Below, one piece after another: positions 7,194-13,408 of a stretch of 13,408 nucleotides of DNA. The translations under genes and the position numbers were made by a program. Within the stretch, counting starts at the first letter, position 1. Each line of letters opens with the position of its first letter. Source of the DNA: Flavipsychrobacter stenotrophus (GTDB lineage: Bacteria > Bacteroidota > Bacteroidia > Chitinophagales > Chitinophagaceae); contig CANCOG010000071.1 of assembly GCA_947379685.1 (NCBI GenBank), forward strand, positions 1 to 13,408. Direction: 5' to 3'. The notes under the pieces were generated by a model. The model was not told the DNA's origin and did no database searches. It worked only from the letters and a program-made list of their open reading frames with translations.

Positions 7194-7223
7194 TTGCAAT
7201 CAGATAGCGGATTTATATTTTTG
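7194..7223 (+). promoter_or_regulatory. Bacteroidetes-type promoter of the YfiR-receptor-kinase unit
   Basis: TTG at 7194-7196, a 19-nt spacer, then TATTTTTG at 7216-7223. This fits TTTG-N19-TAnnTTTG with one mismatch (ATTG instead of TTTG). It is the best promoter match in the 295-bp spacer between 7008 and 7304. The predicted start near 7230 gives a leader of roughly 74 nt. The rest of the spacer shows only two weak hairpins and no reading frame I can support. Confidence 0.65.
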
Positions 7224-7303
7224 GAATGACAAATAAGGAAAAGAGATAAACCGCGCTTTTAAAATAAGTTGCGAGTTATTAACTTGACGCCGGCAATTGA
7301 TTG

Positions 7304-7828
7304 ATGAACAAAACCCGATTTTTCTTCTTTATTGTTTTGGTCGTTTTGGGACTTGTTCCAACAAAAAGTTATAGCCAGAATTTTGATTATAAAGAGAATG
7401 CGGTATATGTATATAATTTTGTAAAATATACAAACTGGGCCCCCAGGAAATCTAGTATACAAATTGGCATTATCGGCAATAGCCCTGTAGAGGATGCACT
7501 TAAAAATCTTGTTGCCCAAAAGAGAAACGGAAGCCCGACGCTTTCGGTAAGGAATATCTCTGTCAATGAATCAAAAAATGTTGATGTGCTCATCGTGTCT
7601 AAGTCGGAAACTGACCAGATAAAGAAAATAGCCGCCATCACCGCCAACTTACCCATACTTGTTATTGCAGAAAAGGAAAACATGAGCCGATTTGGCGTGT
7701 GTATTTCTTTTTTTATTGATGAGGATAATAATTATAAAACGCAGTACCAGTTAAGTCTTAGAAATTGTAAACAAAGAAAATTATCAGTGAGTGAGCAAAT
7801 TCAAAATAACGCTGTATTAATCAGGTAA
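7304..7828 (+). CDS. YfiR-like periplasmic protein (DUF4154 family)
   Basis: A 174-residue secreted protein. Residues 1-25 are a signal peptide (MNKTRFFFFIVLVVLGLVPTKSYSQ), so the product is periplasmic. The mature part follows the YfiR/HmsC (DUF4154) plan: ENAVYVYNFVKYTNW at 31-45, the beta-strand IQIGIIGNSP at 52-61, VDVLIVSKSE at 93-102, LPILVIAEKENMSRFGVCISFFIDE at 116-140 and a C-terminal helix ending NNAVLI. In Pseudomonas YfiR binds the periplasmic domain of the diguanylate cyclase YfiN and shuts it off. The two cysteines, C133 and C155, could form a disulfide. ATG 7304 is preferred over the TTG just before it. It heads a unit with an outer-membrane receptor and a histidine kinase, suggesting it relays a periplasmic or envelope signal to that kinase. 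That role is inferred; no YfiN-like GGDEF protein is present. Confidence 0.85.
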   Translation: MNKTRFFFFIVLVVLGLVPTKSYSQNFDYKENAVYVYNFVKYTNWAPRKSSIQIGIIGNSPVEDALKNLVAQKRNGSPTLSVRNISVNESKNVDVLIVSKSETDQIKKIAAITANLPILVIAEKENMSRFGVCISFFIDEDNNYKTQYQLSLRNCKQRKLSVSEQIQNNAVLIR

Positions 7829-7831
7829 TTT

Positions 7832-9916
7832 ATGAATAGAATATTTATTTTTTTAATGTCTCTGTTGTTGGTTCACGTTTCATTTGGTCAAGAAAATGAA
7901 ACGAAGCCGGCATTGGATACAGCTGATCTATCGAACTTATCAATTGAGGAGCTATCGAAACTGAAATCGAGGTATGTTGCTACGGATATGGAGAAATCAA
8001 TAATTCAGGCAATTGGCGCGGCATCGCATAAGCCGTTGCCGCTACGGAAAACTCCGTCAATTGTATCTGTAATAATGGAAGATGAAATTGAGAAAAGTGG
8101 TGCCAGAGATTTTATTGACTTACTCAAGTTGATACCAGGGGTAGAGCTAAACGTTGATGTTGAAGGGGTTGTAGCACTTTCTTTCAGGGGGATGTGGGCC
8201 AACGAAGGGAATATTCTGTTACAGATTGATGGGCAGGAAGTGAATGAAACTGCTTTTGCCGGTCTTCAGTTTGGAAATCATTATCCAATAACGCAGATCA
8301 AGAAGATCGAGATCATCAGGGGGCCGGGGTCGGCTATTTACGGAGGGTTTGCAGAATATGCCGTTATTAATGTTGTTACCAAGTGCGGCAAGGAAATAGA
8401 CGGAATAACAGGCAATCTGCTGGCGGGTCAGACCGGCAATGGGTTTGCACATCAGAATGTTTCCGTTGCAGCGGGCCGGAAGGTCAATGACTTTAGCTAT
8501 AGTATTCATGCACTGGCAGGCAGAGGGCAAAGAAGCACAGATATTTACCGTGATGTGCATGACAAGACATACGACATGAATGGGAACTCAAGCATCCGTA
8601 ACGGATTTCTTGATGTGAAGCTGGCATACAACAATCTTTCTTTTCTATTTATCTATGACAACTACGCGACTGAAATCCGCGATGGGTATGTTGGTGCACT
8701 CACTAAAACATATCCCTGCAACTTTACCAGCTATATGTCGGAGGTTAAATACAAAAAGGAATGGAGCCCGAAATTCCAATTTCAGACAAAATTAAGCTGG
8801 AAGCGTACGCTGCCATGGGAATTTGAAGGGCAACCCGCCCCAATTGATTCGTCTTATGGTCATTACAAAATCATAGCTGATCGCTATCGGGCCAATGTGA
8901 ATGTGTCATGGGATCCGGTCAGCTGGCTTAACGGAGTAGCCGGCGTAGAAGGTTTGTTAGATAACGCCTACAAGCCTGACGGGCAATTATTTAAGGCGGA
9001 TAGCACGGCCAGGGTAAATTATTTCAATTATGCTCCGTTTATACAGCTCCTCATGAAAACAAGATTTGCCAACGTTACCCTTGGTGCCCGGTATGACGTG
9101 AGCTCCGCATTTGGCAGTGCGTTTAACCCACGTTTGGGTATAACAAGGAAGTTTGGACGGTTTAACTTTAAGCTGTTGTACGCTGCTTCATTCAGGGCTC
9201 CTTCCATTGAAGATATTCAATACAGTTTGAATAAAGTAATGCTCAATCCGGAACAATCAAAAACACTGGAGTTTGAGACCAGCGTTAAGTTAACAAAAGA
9301 CATGTTCCTTTCTGTGAATATATTTGACGTTACAACAAAGAATGCCATTCGATATTTCGTAAGGATGGATTCGTCAAACAATGGAGATCCAAACGGATAT
9401 AGGAACACAAGGAATGTAATTGGTAGCCAGGGCGTTGAGTTTGAATACAAGTACAAATCGTCATTCGGGTTTATCAATTTTCTGTATTCGTATTACACTA
9501 TTGGAAACAAGAAGTGTGATAGCGCTAATGCAGTAGTTGCAAATAGAAATTCCACGCTCGGTATTGCACAAAGCAAATTTACCTTTATGGCCAGCATAAA
9601 TGCAGGAAAGTACCTTTTTATAACTCCTTCGGTGAATTTTTTGGGTAAAAGGTATGGATATACGCATGTTGACGGTTTGGGAAATGCGATACTAAGTGTT
9701 TTTCAGCCGCAAATGACATTTAATTTATATGCCGGTTGTGAGCGACTTTTGAAGAATGCGTCATTCGGAGTGGGGGTAAACAACATTACAGATGAGAGGA
9801 TTGTTTATCTGCAGGCATATAACAGTATGCATGCACCGTTGCCGGGGCTAGGCAGAGAATTTTATTTGAAGTTAAATTACAATTTTCCTTTTCATAGTAA
9901 AAGCAAGAGCGATTAA
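7832..9916 (+). CDS. TonB-dependent outer-membrane receptor (YfiR-associated type)
   Basis: A 694-residue receptor with a signal peptide (residues 1-20, ending VSFGQ). Residues 32-52 (DLSNLSIEELSKLKSRYVATD) resemble the DLS-LEELL-NIEV segment that precedes the plug in receptors often encoded beside YfiR proteins. The plug domain spans about 70-185, with TPSIVSVIMEDEIEKSGARD, LLKLIPGVEL, SFRGMW, LLQIDGQEV and the closing IEIIRGPGSAIYGGFAEYAVINVVTK region (159-184). The rest is a 22-strand-type barrel ending in YLKLNYNFPF, followed by an unusual 7-residue polar tail. There is no CarboxypepD-like N-terminal extension and no SusD partner, so it is not a SusC polysaccharide importer. Ligand unknown. 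It begins 3 nt after the YfiR-like gene and ends directly against the kinase gene, so it may act as the outer-membrane sensor, as YfiB does, rather than mainly as a transporter. Confidence 0.93.
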   Translation: MNRIFIFLMSLLLVHVSFGQENETKPALDTADLSNLSIEELSKLKSRYVATDMEKSIIQAIGAASHKPLPLRKTPSIVSVIMEDEIEKSGARDFIDLLKLIPGVELNVDVEGVVALSFRGMWANEGNILLQIDGQEVNETAFAGLQFGNHYPITQIKKIEIIRGPGSAIYGGFAEYAVINVVTKCGKEIDGITGNLLAGQTGNGFAHQNVSVAAGRKVNDFSYSIHALAGRGQRSTDIYRDVHDKTYDMNGNSSIRNGFLDVKLAYNNLSFLFIYDNYATEIRDGYVGALTKTYPCNFTSYMSEVKYKKEWSPKFQFQTKLSWKRTLPWEFEGQPAPIDSSYGHYKIIADRYRANVNVSWDPVSWLNGVAGVEGLLDNAYKPDGQLFKADSTARVNYFNYAPFIQLLMKTRFANVTLGARYDVSSAFGSAFNPRLGITRKFGRFNFKLLYAASFRAPSIEDIQYSLNKVMLNPEQSKTLEFETSVKLTKDMFLSVNIFDVTTKNAIRYFVRMDSSNNGDPNGYRNTRNVIGSQGVEFEYKYKSSFGFINFLYSYYTIGNKKCDSANAVVANRNSTLGIAQSKFTFMASINAGKYLFITPSVNFLGKRYGYTHVDGLGNAILSVFQPQMTFNLYAGCERLLKNASFGVGVNNITDERIVYLQAYNSMHAPLPGLGREFYLKLNYNFPFHSKSKSD

Positions 9917-11932
9917 ATGAAGCAAGGGATTGCACGGAAATTAGCTGCGACTTACCTTACCATAATAATAGCCACTATTATTAGTGGTGCATTTTGCTTG
10001 TACGTACTTAACAAAAATCAACGGGCAAGTTCAGAAATGAGGTATGTGACACTCCCGTCGCTGGAATATCTCAAGGAAATGAAGGTTTTGCACCAGGAGG
10101 TAAAAAAGTTGGCTAATACATGGGTGTTCATAACAAATGTCCGTGATCAGGAGCGGTTATTGACTATTGTCAATAATGAATACCCGCAATTATTAGAAAA
10201 GCTGAGTACAAGTGCTGGTAAATGGACGGACGATGATGAGAAATTTTTATTTGGCAGCATAACTACTACTTGTAATCGCATTATAGACAGCGTGCACAAG
10301 ATCACAGTGTTGCTGAATAGCCCGGAAACATATACCAATGACCAACTGGTTGACCAGGCCGCTTCTATTAACTCGCAGGCTGGCAAGCTAATTGGGATAA
10401 ACGACAAATTGTTTGACCAACTTATAGACACCAAGGAACAAAACCTTGAGTCCCAGCAAAATTCGATTGGCAAATTGATGAACCTGCTTTACCTCATTAT
10501 TGCTTTGACCATAGTGATAGTGGGCAGTGTTAGTTTCTTTTCCATGCGTTTTTCGAAAAAGAACATTGTGAGCCCCCTACTTGAACTGAATCATGTTATT
10601 ATGAGCATGGCTGTAGGCAAAGTTGTCGCTATAGAAGAAATTGACCGGGACGACGAGATAGGGCAAATGCACAATGCAATAACTAAAATGATCAGTGGCA
10701 TTATCCAAAAGGTGAATTTTAGTGAGCAGATAGGAAAAGGGAATTACGATGTTGATTTTAAATTGTTATCAGCCAACGATAAGCTTGGCACTGCGTTGCT
10801 CACCATGCGCGATGACCTAAGGAGGTCTACGGAATCGCTGATAGAGCAGGATAGGCGGTTGATTGAGGCGCAAAAAATAGCGAGGGTAGGTAATTTTTAT
10901 AGTGTTCTGGCAGAAAGGGTGTTTCAGAGTTCTCCAACTTTCGATGAGATTTTGGGTATCGATGATACATTTGAAAAGACAAACGAGAACTGGGTTTCGC
11001 TGATAACACCTGAATTTAAGTCGGTCGTGAAGGAAAAAGGCGAGGAAGCATTCAAAAGCAAGTCACGTTTTCTGGCTAGTTATATTATTAACCGGTATAA
11101 AACCCAGGAAGAGCGCTGGGTAAGTGTGATTGGCGAATTTACGTATGATGCCGGGGGTAATATTGTAACCATGTTTGGTACTCTACAGGACATAACTGAG
11201 AGTAAGGCCTTAGAGATAGAGCTCAACAAATCTTATAATGTGGCTACCGAACAAAACCGCAGGCTACTGAATTTTTCCTACATCGTTTCCCATAATTTGA
11301 GGATGCATGCGGTAAATATTGAAAGCCTGCTCAGTTTGCTCGATGAATCGGAGTCGGAAGAAGAAAGCAAGGAAGTACTTGAATTGCTTCATAAAGCTTC
11401 CCGTCATCTGGATGAAACATTGCACAATCTGAATGAAGTTGTAGCCATGCAAAATGCGCTGAATCTGGAAATAGGGCCACAGGTTTTAAAGGATCATATA
11501 GACCATGCTATTGGCATAATGCAGTCCCAAATTGAACACAAGCACGCCCTGGTAGTTAATAACGTAAAAGAAAAGGTTATAGTTAATTATAACCCGGCGT
11601 ACCTTGACAGTATTATTCTTAACTTTATCTCAAATGCAATAAAGTACAGCCACCCTGACAGGCAGCCCATGGTAACTATTGATTGTTTTCGTGAGCATCA
11701 GAACATGACGAAAAGCAAGTGGATCCTGCAGATCTCGGACAATGGGCTTGGCATAGATATGAAGCGTCACGGGCACAAATTATTTGGTATGTACAAGACC
11801 TTTCATGGTAACAAGGATGCGAAAGGGATGGGCCTTTTCATGACAAAATACCAGATCGAAGCCATGGGTGGAGATGTGGAAGTTGAAAGCGAATCAGGTA
11901 AGGGTACTACGTTCAGGATTTATATAAAGTAG
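9917..11932 (+). CDS. Transmembrane sensor histidine kinase: extracytoplasmic helical sensor, HAMP, PAS, HATPase
   Basis: A 671-residue kinase in the inner membrane. Order: TM1 at about 12-31; a roughly 155-residue, mostly helical periplasmic domain (32-187) resembling four-helix-bundle sensor domains; TM2 at 188-210; HAMP at about 211-265; a second HAMP-like segment at 268-305 (EQIGKGNYDVDF, LGTALLTMRDDL); a PAS domain at about 312-430 ending GTLQDITE; a dimerisation helix with phospho-acceptor H459 in SYIVSHNLRMHAVNI; and an ATPase domain with N-box FISNAIKYS (N573), DNGLGI (608-613) and AKGMGLFM (636-642). The H-box lacks the usual Pro five residues after His, a variant I recall from Bacteroidetes kinases. 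The ATG directly abuts the receptor's stop codon (9914-9916), which suggests translational coupling. The response regulator is 5 nt downstream and is its probable partner. Confidence 0.94.
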   Translation: MKQGIARKLAATYLTIIIATIISGAFCLYVLNKNQRASSEMRYVTLPSLEYLKEMKVLHQEVKKLANTWVFITNVRDQERLLTIVNNEYPQLLEKLSTSAGKWTDDDEKFLFGSITTTCNRIIDSVHKITVLLNSPETYTNDQLVDQAASINSQAGKLIGINDKLFDQLIDTKEQNLESQQNSIGKLMNLLYLIIALTIVIVGSVSFFSMRFSKKNIVSPLLELNHVIMSMAVGKVVAIEEIDRDDEIGQMHNAITKMISGIIQKVNFSEQIGKGNYDVDFKLLSANDKLGTALLTMRDDLRRSTESLIEQDRRLIEAQKIARVGNFYSVLAERVFQSSPTFDEILGIDDTFEKTNENWVSLITPEFKSVVKEKGEEAFKSKSRFLASYIINRYKTQEERWVSVIGEFTYDAGGNIVTMFGTLQDITESKALEIELNKSYNVATEQNRRLLNFSYIVSHNLRMHAVNIESLLSLLDESESEEESKEVLELLHKASRHLDETLHNLNEVVAMQNALNLEIGPQVLKDHIDHAIGIMQSQIEHKHALVVNNVKEKVIVNYNPAYLDSIILNFISNAIKYSHPDRQPMVTIDCFREHQNMTKSKWILQISDNGLGIDMKRHGHKLFGMYKTFHGNKDAKGMGLFMTKYQIEAMGGDVEVESESGKGTTFRIYIK

Positions 11933-11937
11933 GAGAT

Positions 11938-12333
11938 ATGGAGAAGATATTTATAATAGACGATGATGAAATGTACCAGATGGTACTCAGGAGAACTATC
12001 GGAAAGATAAATAAGGGAATTGAGATATGCAGCTACTGGGATGGTGAAGAAGCGTTGAATGCGGTTATGAATATGTTTGAAAACAATGAAAAAAAGCCTG
12101 ACCTTGTTTTTTTAGATATCAATATGCCTGTGCTGGACGGGTGGCAGTTTCTGGAAGAATTGGAAAAATACAAGCCAGATGTGCGGGAGCATTTGAATAT
12201 TTACATGATCAGCACCTCTCTCGATTCAAATGACCGTCAGAAAGCACTGCAAAACAAAAATGTAAAAGAATTACTCACCAAACCATTGTCTATACAGACA
12301 TTGAAAGATTTGACCTGTGGGGGTGCCATGTAA
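11938..12333 (+). CDS. Stand-alone receiver-domain response regulator (CheY-like)
   Basis: A 131-residue protein made of a single receiver domain. Acidic pocket D8-D9-D10 follows the first strand (IFIIDDDE), the phospho-acceptor is D60 (VFLDINMPVLDGW), the switch residue is S92 or T93 in MISTS, and the conserved Lys is K115 followed by Pro (LLTKP). The order and spacing are those of a functional receiver. There is no DNA-binding or enzymatic output domain, so it must act by protein-protein contact or as a phosphorelay intermediate, as CheY or Spo0F do. It is the last gene of the unit, 5 nt after the kinase gene; AGGAG overlapping the kinase stop lies only 2 nt from its ATG. The downstream effector is not in the window. 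Confidence 0.93.
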   Translation: MEKIFIIDDDEMYQMVLRRTIGKINKGIEICSYWDGEEALNAVMNMFENNEKKPDLVFLDINMPVLDGWQFLEELEKYKPDVREHLNIYMISTSLDSNDRQKALQNKNVKELLTKPLSIQTLKDLTCGGAM

Positions 12334-12392
12334 AAAGTAAAAATGTAGTCATTTAACCGGCAAATTTCTACCGAACTCACCGCCGGGCTTCT

Positions 12393-13103
12393 CTACAGCG
12401 AAAGATCGAGGAAATAAAAGCCGGTGTCCCATGCTGAGTCTCCATTGGCAGACAAGTATTGTTTATGAACTATCTCGCCGGTTTTTACAGCAATTGGGGA
12501 ATGGAAAAACGGCGCATCATAAACAAAGGAATGATATTCACCGTTTTCGCCACAAGGGTCTACGCCGGCGGGGAGATCTTGGAGGAGATCAGCGTTAATT
12601 TCGCGGCCCAGAAGTTCTTTTCCCAGGTGATTATCGCTGACACAAACAATTATTGCCTTAATACCCACTTGCTCCACTTCTGCTACCAGTGACCTGGTGT
12701 CCATATTCCACAATGGGAAAACTGCCTGCATGTTTATTTGAGCAAGTTGCTGTTCGCGGTAGGTTTTCAGGTCTTCCAGGAAAATATCTCCGAATGCTGC
12801 TGCGGTTATATCCTCTGAAGCAAATTGTTGCATTGCGGTGCGCATGGCATCTTTGTACAAATTGTCATCGGGACTGGCGGGCAATTTCACTTTTTTTAAA
12901 GGAAGCTTCATTCGGTCTGCTTGCAAGTCCAGAAGTTGTTCCCTGGTGCCATGCATAAAAACCCTTTCATATTCCTGGCTGAGTGTCGTGAGTAATTGGG
13001 TTACTTTGTAGCCTGACTGGTTTGACAATTTATGATATGCCAGAGCGGCATCTTTTCCTGAGCTCCAGTTCAGAACGGTGTTTATTGAAGTTGACGATGA
13101 CAT
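12393..13103 (-). CDS. Dph6-like PP-loop ATPase (diphthine-ammonia ligase family, COG2102)
   Basis: A 236-residue protein of the adenine-nucleotide alpha-hydrolase superfamily. The PP-loop is WSSGKDAAL at 13-21. The family's other signatures are AFGDIFLEDLKTYRE at 103-117, FPLWNMDTR at 129-137 and GENGEYHSFVYDAPFF at 185-200. Eukaryotic and archaeal Dph6 amidates diphthine on elongation factor 2 to form diphthamide. Bacteria lack diphthamide, so the annotation name is misleading; the protein probably adenylates and amidates another, unknown substrate. Length and motif order fit the bacterial subgroup. It converges on the response regulator gene with 59 nt between stop codons and no clear terminator there; it is divergent from the transhydrogenase gene, separated by 153 nt. 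Confidence 0.88.
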   Translation of the reverse strand: MSSSTSINTVLNWSSGKDAALAYHKLSNQSGYKVTQLLTTLSQEYERVFMHGTREQLLDLQADRMKLPLKKVKLPASPDDNLYKDAMRTAMQQFASEDITAAAFGDIFLEDLKTYREQQLAQINMQAVFPLWNMDTRSLVAEVEQVGIKAIIVCVSDNHLGKELLGREINADLLQDLPAGVDPCGENGEYHSFVYDAPFFHSPIAVKTGEIVHKQYLSANGDSAWDTGFYFLDLSL

Positions 13104-13197
13104 GTTGATGTAAGTACCAGATTTAACCTTCGATGGAATAAATGAGCTCGTAAAACTAAGGTTGTTTTTATTTTTTTATTATTTACTGTAACGGAAC

Positions 13198-13229
13198 TTT
13201 GAATTTTTCGGGAAAAACATCTATTTTAC
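13198..13229 (+). promoter_or_regulatory. Possible promoter of the transhydrogenase gene
   Basis: TTTG at 13198-13201, a 20-nt spacer, then TATTTTAC at 13222-13229, which keeps TA and two of the Ts of TAnnTTTG but loses the final TG. It lies 27 nt before the ATG at 13257. Plausible only because of the spacing. Confidence 0.3.
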
Positions 13230-13256
13230 CCCGCCCTTAAAAAGGCTAATGATATT

Positions 13257-13408
13257 ATGATAGTAGGTGTATTGAAAGAACATGCCCCGGAAACGCGTGT
13301 ATCACTGGTGCCAGAGGTTGTTGCTGCCCTTGTAAAAATGAGTGTTGTAGTATGGATTGAGCAGGGTGCGGGCGTTACTGCCTTTTACAGCGACCAGTCT
13401 TATATTGA
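13257..13408 (+). CDS. pntA: NAD(P) transhydrogenase alpha subunit, N-terminal part (gene cut by the window end)
   Basis: Only the first 50 residues are present: MIVGVLKEHAPETRVSLVPE, then VVAALVKMSVVVWIEQGAG and a tail ending FYSDQSYI. This is the N-terminal pattern shared by PntA and alanine dehydrogenase (GVLKE...ETRVsLvPEvV..L, then the EqGAG.....FsD..Y stretch). The proton-translocating transhydrogenase uses the proton gradient to reduce NADP+ with NADH. The form of the second half (GAGVTAFYSDQSYI) favours PntA over alanine dehydrogenase, but 50 residues do not settle it. In Bacteroidota the alpha subunit is commonly split into two genes, followed by pntB; that lies outside the window. 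The ATG at 13257 is the first start in frame that gives this motif. Confidence 0.75.
   Translation, partial: MIVGVLKEHAPETRVSLVPEVVAALVKMSVVVWIEQGAGVTAFYSDQSYI

Noticed and set aside
7301..7303. TTG as the start of the YfiR-like protein
   Set aside because: The ATG immediately following gives the same protein less one residue and is the far more likely start.
7832..9916. SusC-type polysaccharide importer
   Set aside because: No CarboxypepD-like extension, too short for SusC, and no SusD gene follows.
12334..12392. Terminator between the converging receiver and Dph6-like genes
   Set aside because: Only a 5-bp CCGGC/GCCGG pairing with a long loop is visible and no T-tract in the correct place.

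Overview
The window looks like a chromosome segment of a Bacteroidota bacterium, probably a Chitinophagaceae/Sphingobacteriia-type organism. The grounds are a secreted GH92 mannosidase, a TonB-dependent receptor, a Bacteroidetes-style histidine kinase, weak or absent Shine-Dalgarno sequences, and several promoter elements of the Bacteroidetes type (TTTG, about 19 nt, TAnnTTTG). The genus call is an inference from family content only; no rRNA or tRNA gene is present.

Layout, left to right. (1) A partial minus-strand gene at the left edge encodes an Rpn/PD-(D/E)XK-transposase-family nuclease. (2) A divergent plus-strand gene encodes a secreted GH92 alpha-mannosidase. (3) A 352-bp spacer follows, with a degenerate 57-bp tandem repeat whose units fold into hairpins. 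(4) A two-gene unit encodes a PglD/NeuD-type sugar acyltransferase and a DegT/PglE-type sugar aminotransferase, closed by a clear intrinsic terminator. (5) Ribonuclease HII (minus) and an AI-2E-family membrane protein (plus) are divergent, each with its own -7 element. (6) A tightly packed four-gene unit runs from 7304 to 12333: a YfiR-like periplasmic protein (DUF4154), a TonB-dependent receptor, a HAMP/PAS histidine kinase and a stand-alone receiver-domain response regulator. (7) A convergent Dph6-like PP-loop ATPase (minus) and, divergent from it, the start of a proton-translocating transhydrogenase alpha-subunit gene (cut by the window end).

The most interesting region is the YfiR-receptor-kinase-regulator unit. 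In gamma-proteobacteria YfiR is a periplasmic inhibitor of the diguanylate cyclase YfiN and is itself controlled by an outer-membrane protein (YfiB). Here the same logic (periplasmic protein, outer-membrane protein, HAMP-containing inner-membrane transducer) appears to feed a histidine kinase and a receiver protein instead of c-di-GMP synthesis. The gene spacings (3, 0 and 5 nt) and one well-matched upstream promoter (TTG, 19 nt, TATTTTTG) support co-expression. The functional coupling is inference. The rest is mostly housekeeping or accessory genes without clear mutual connection.
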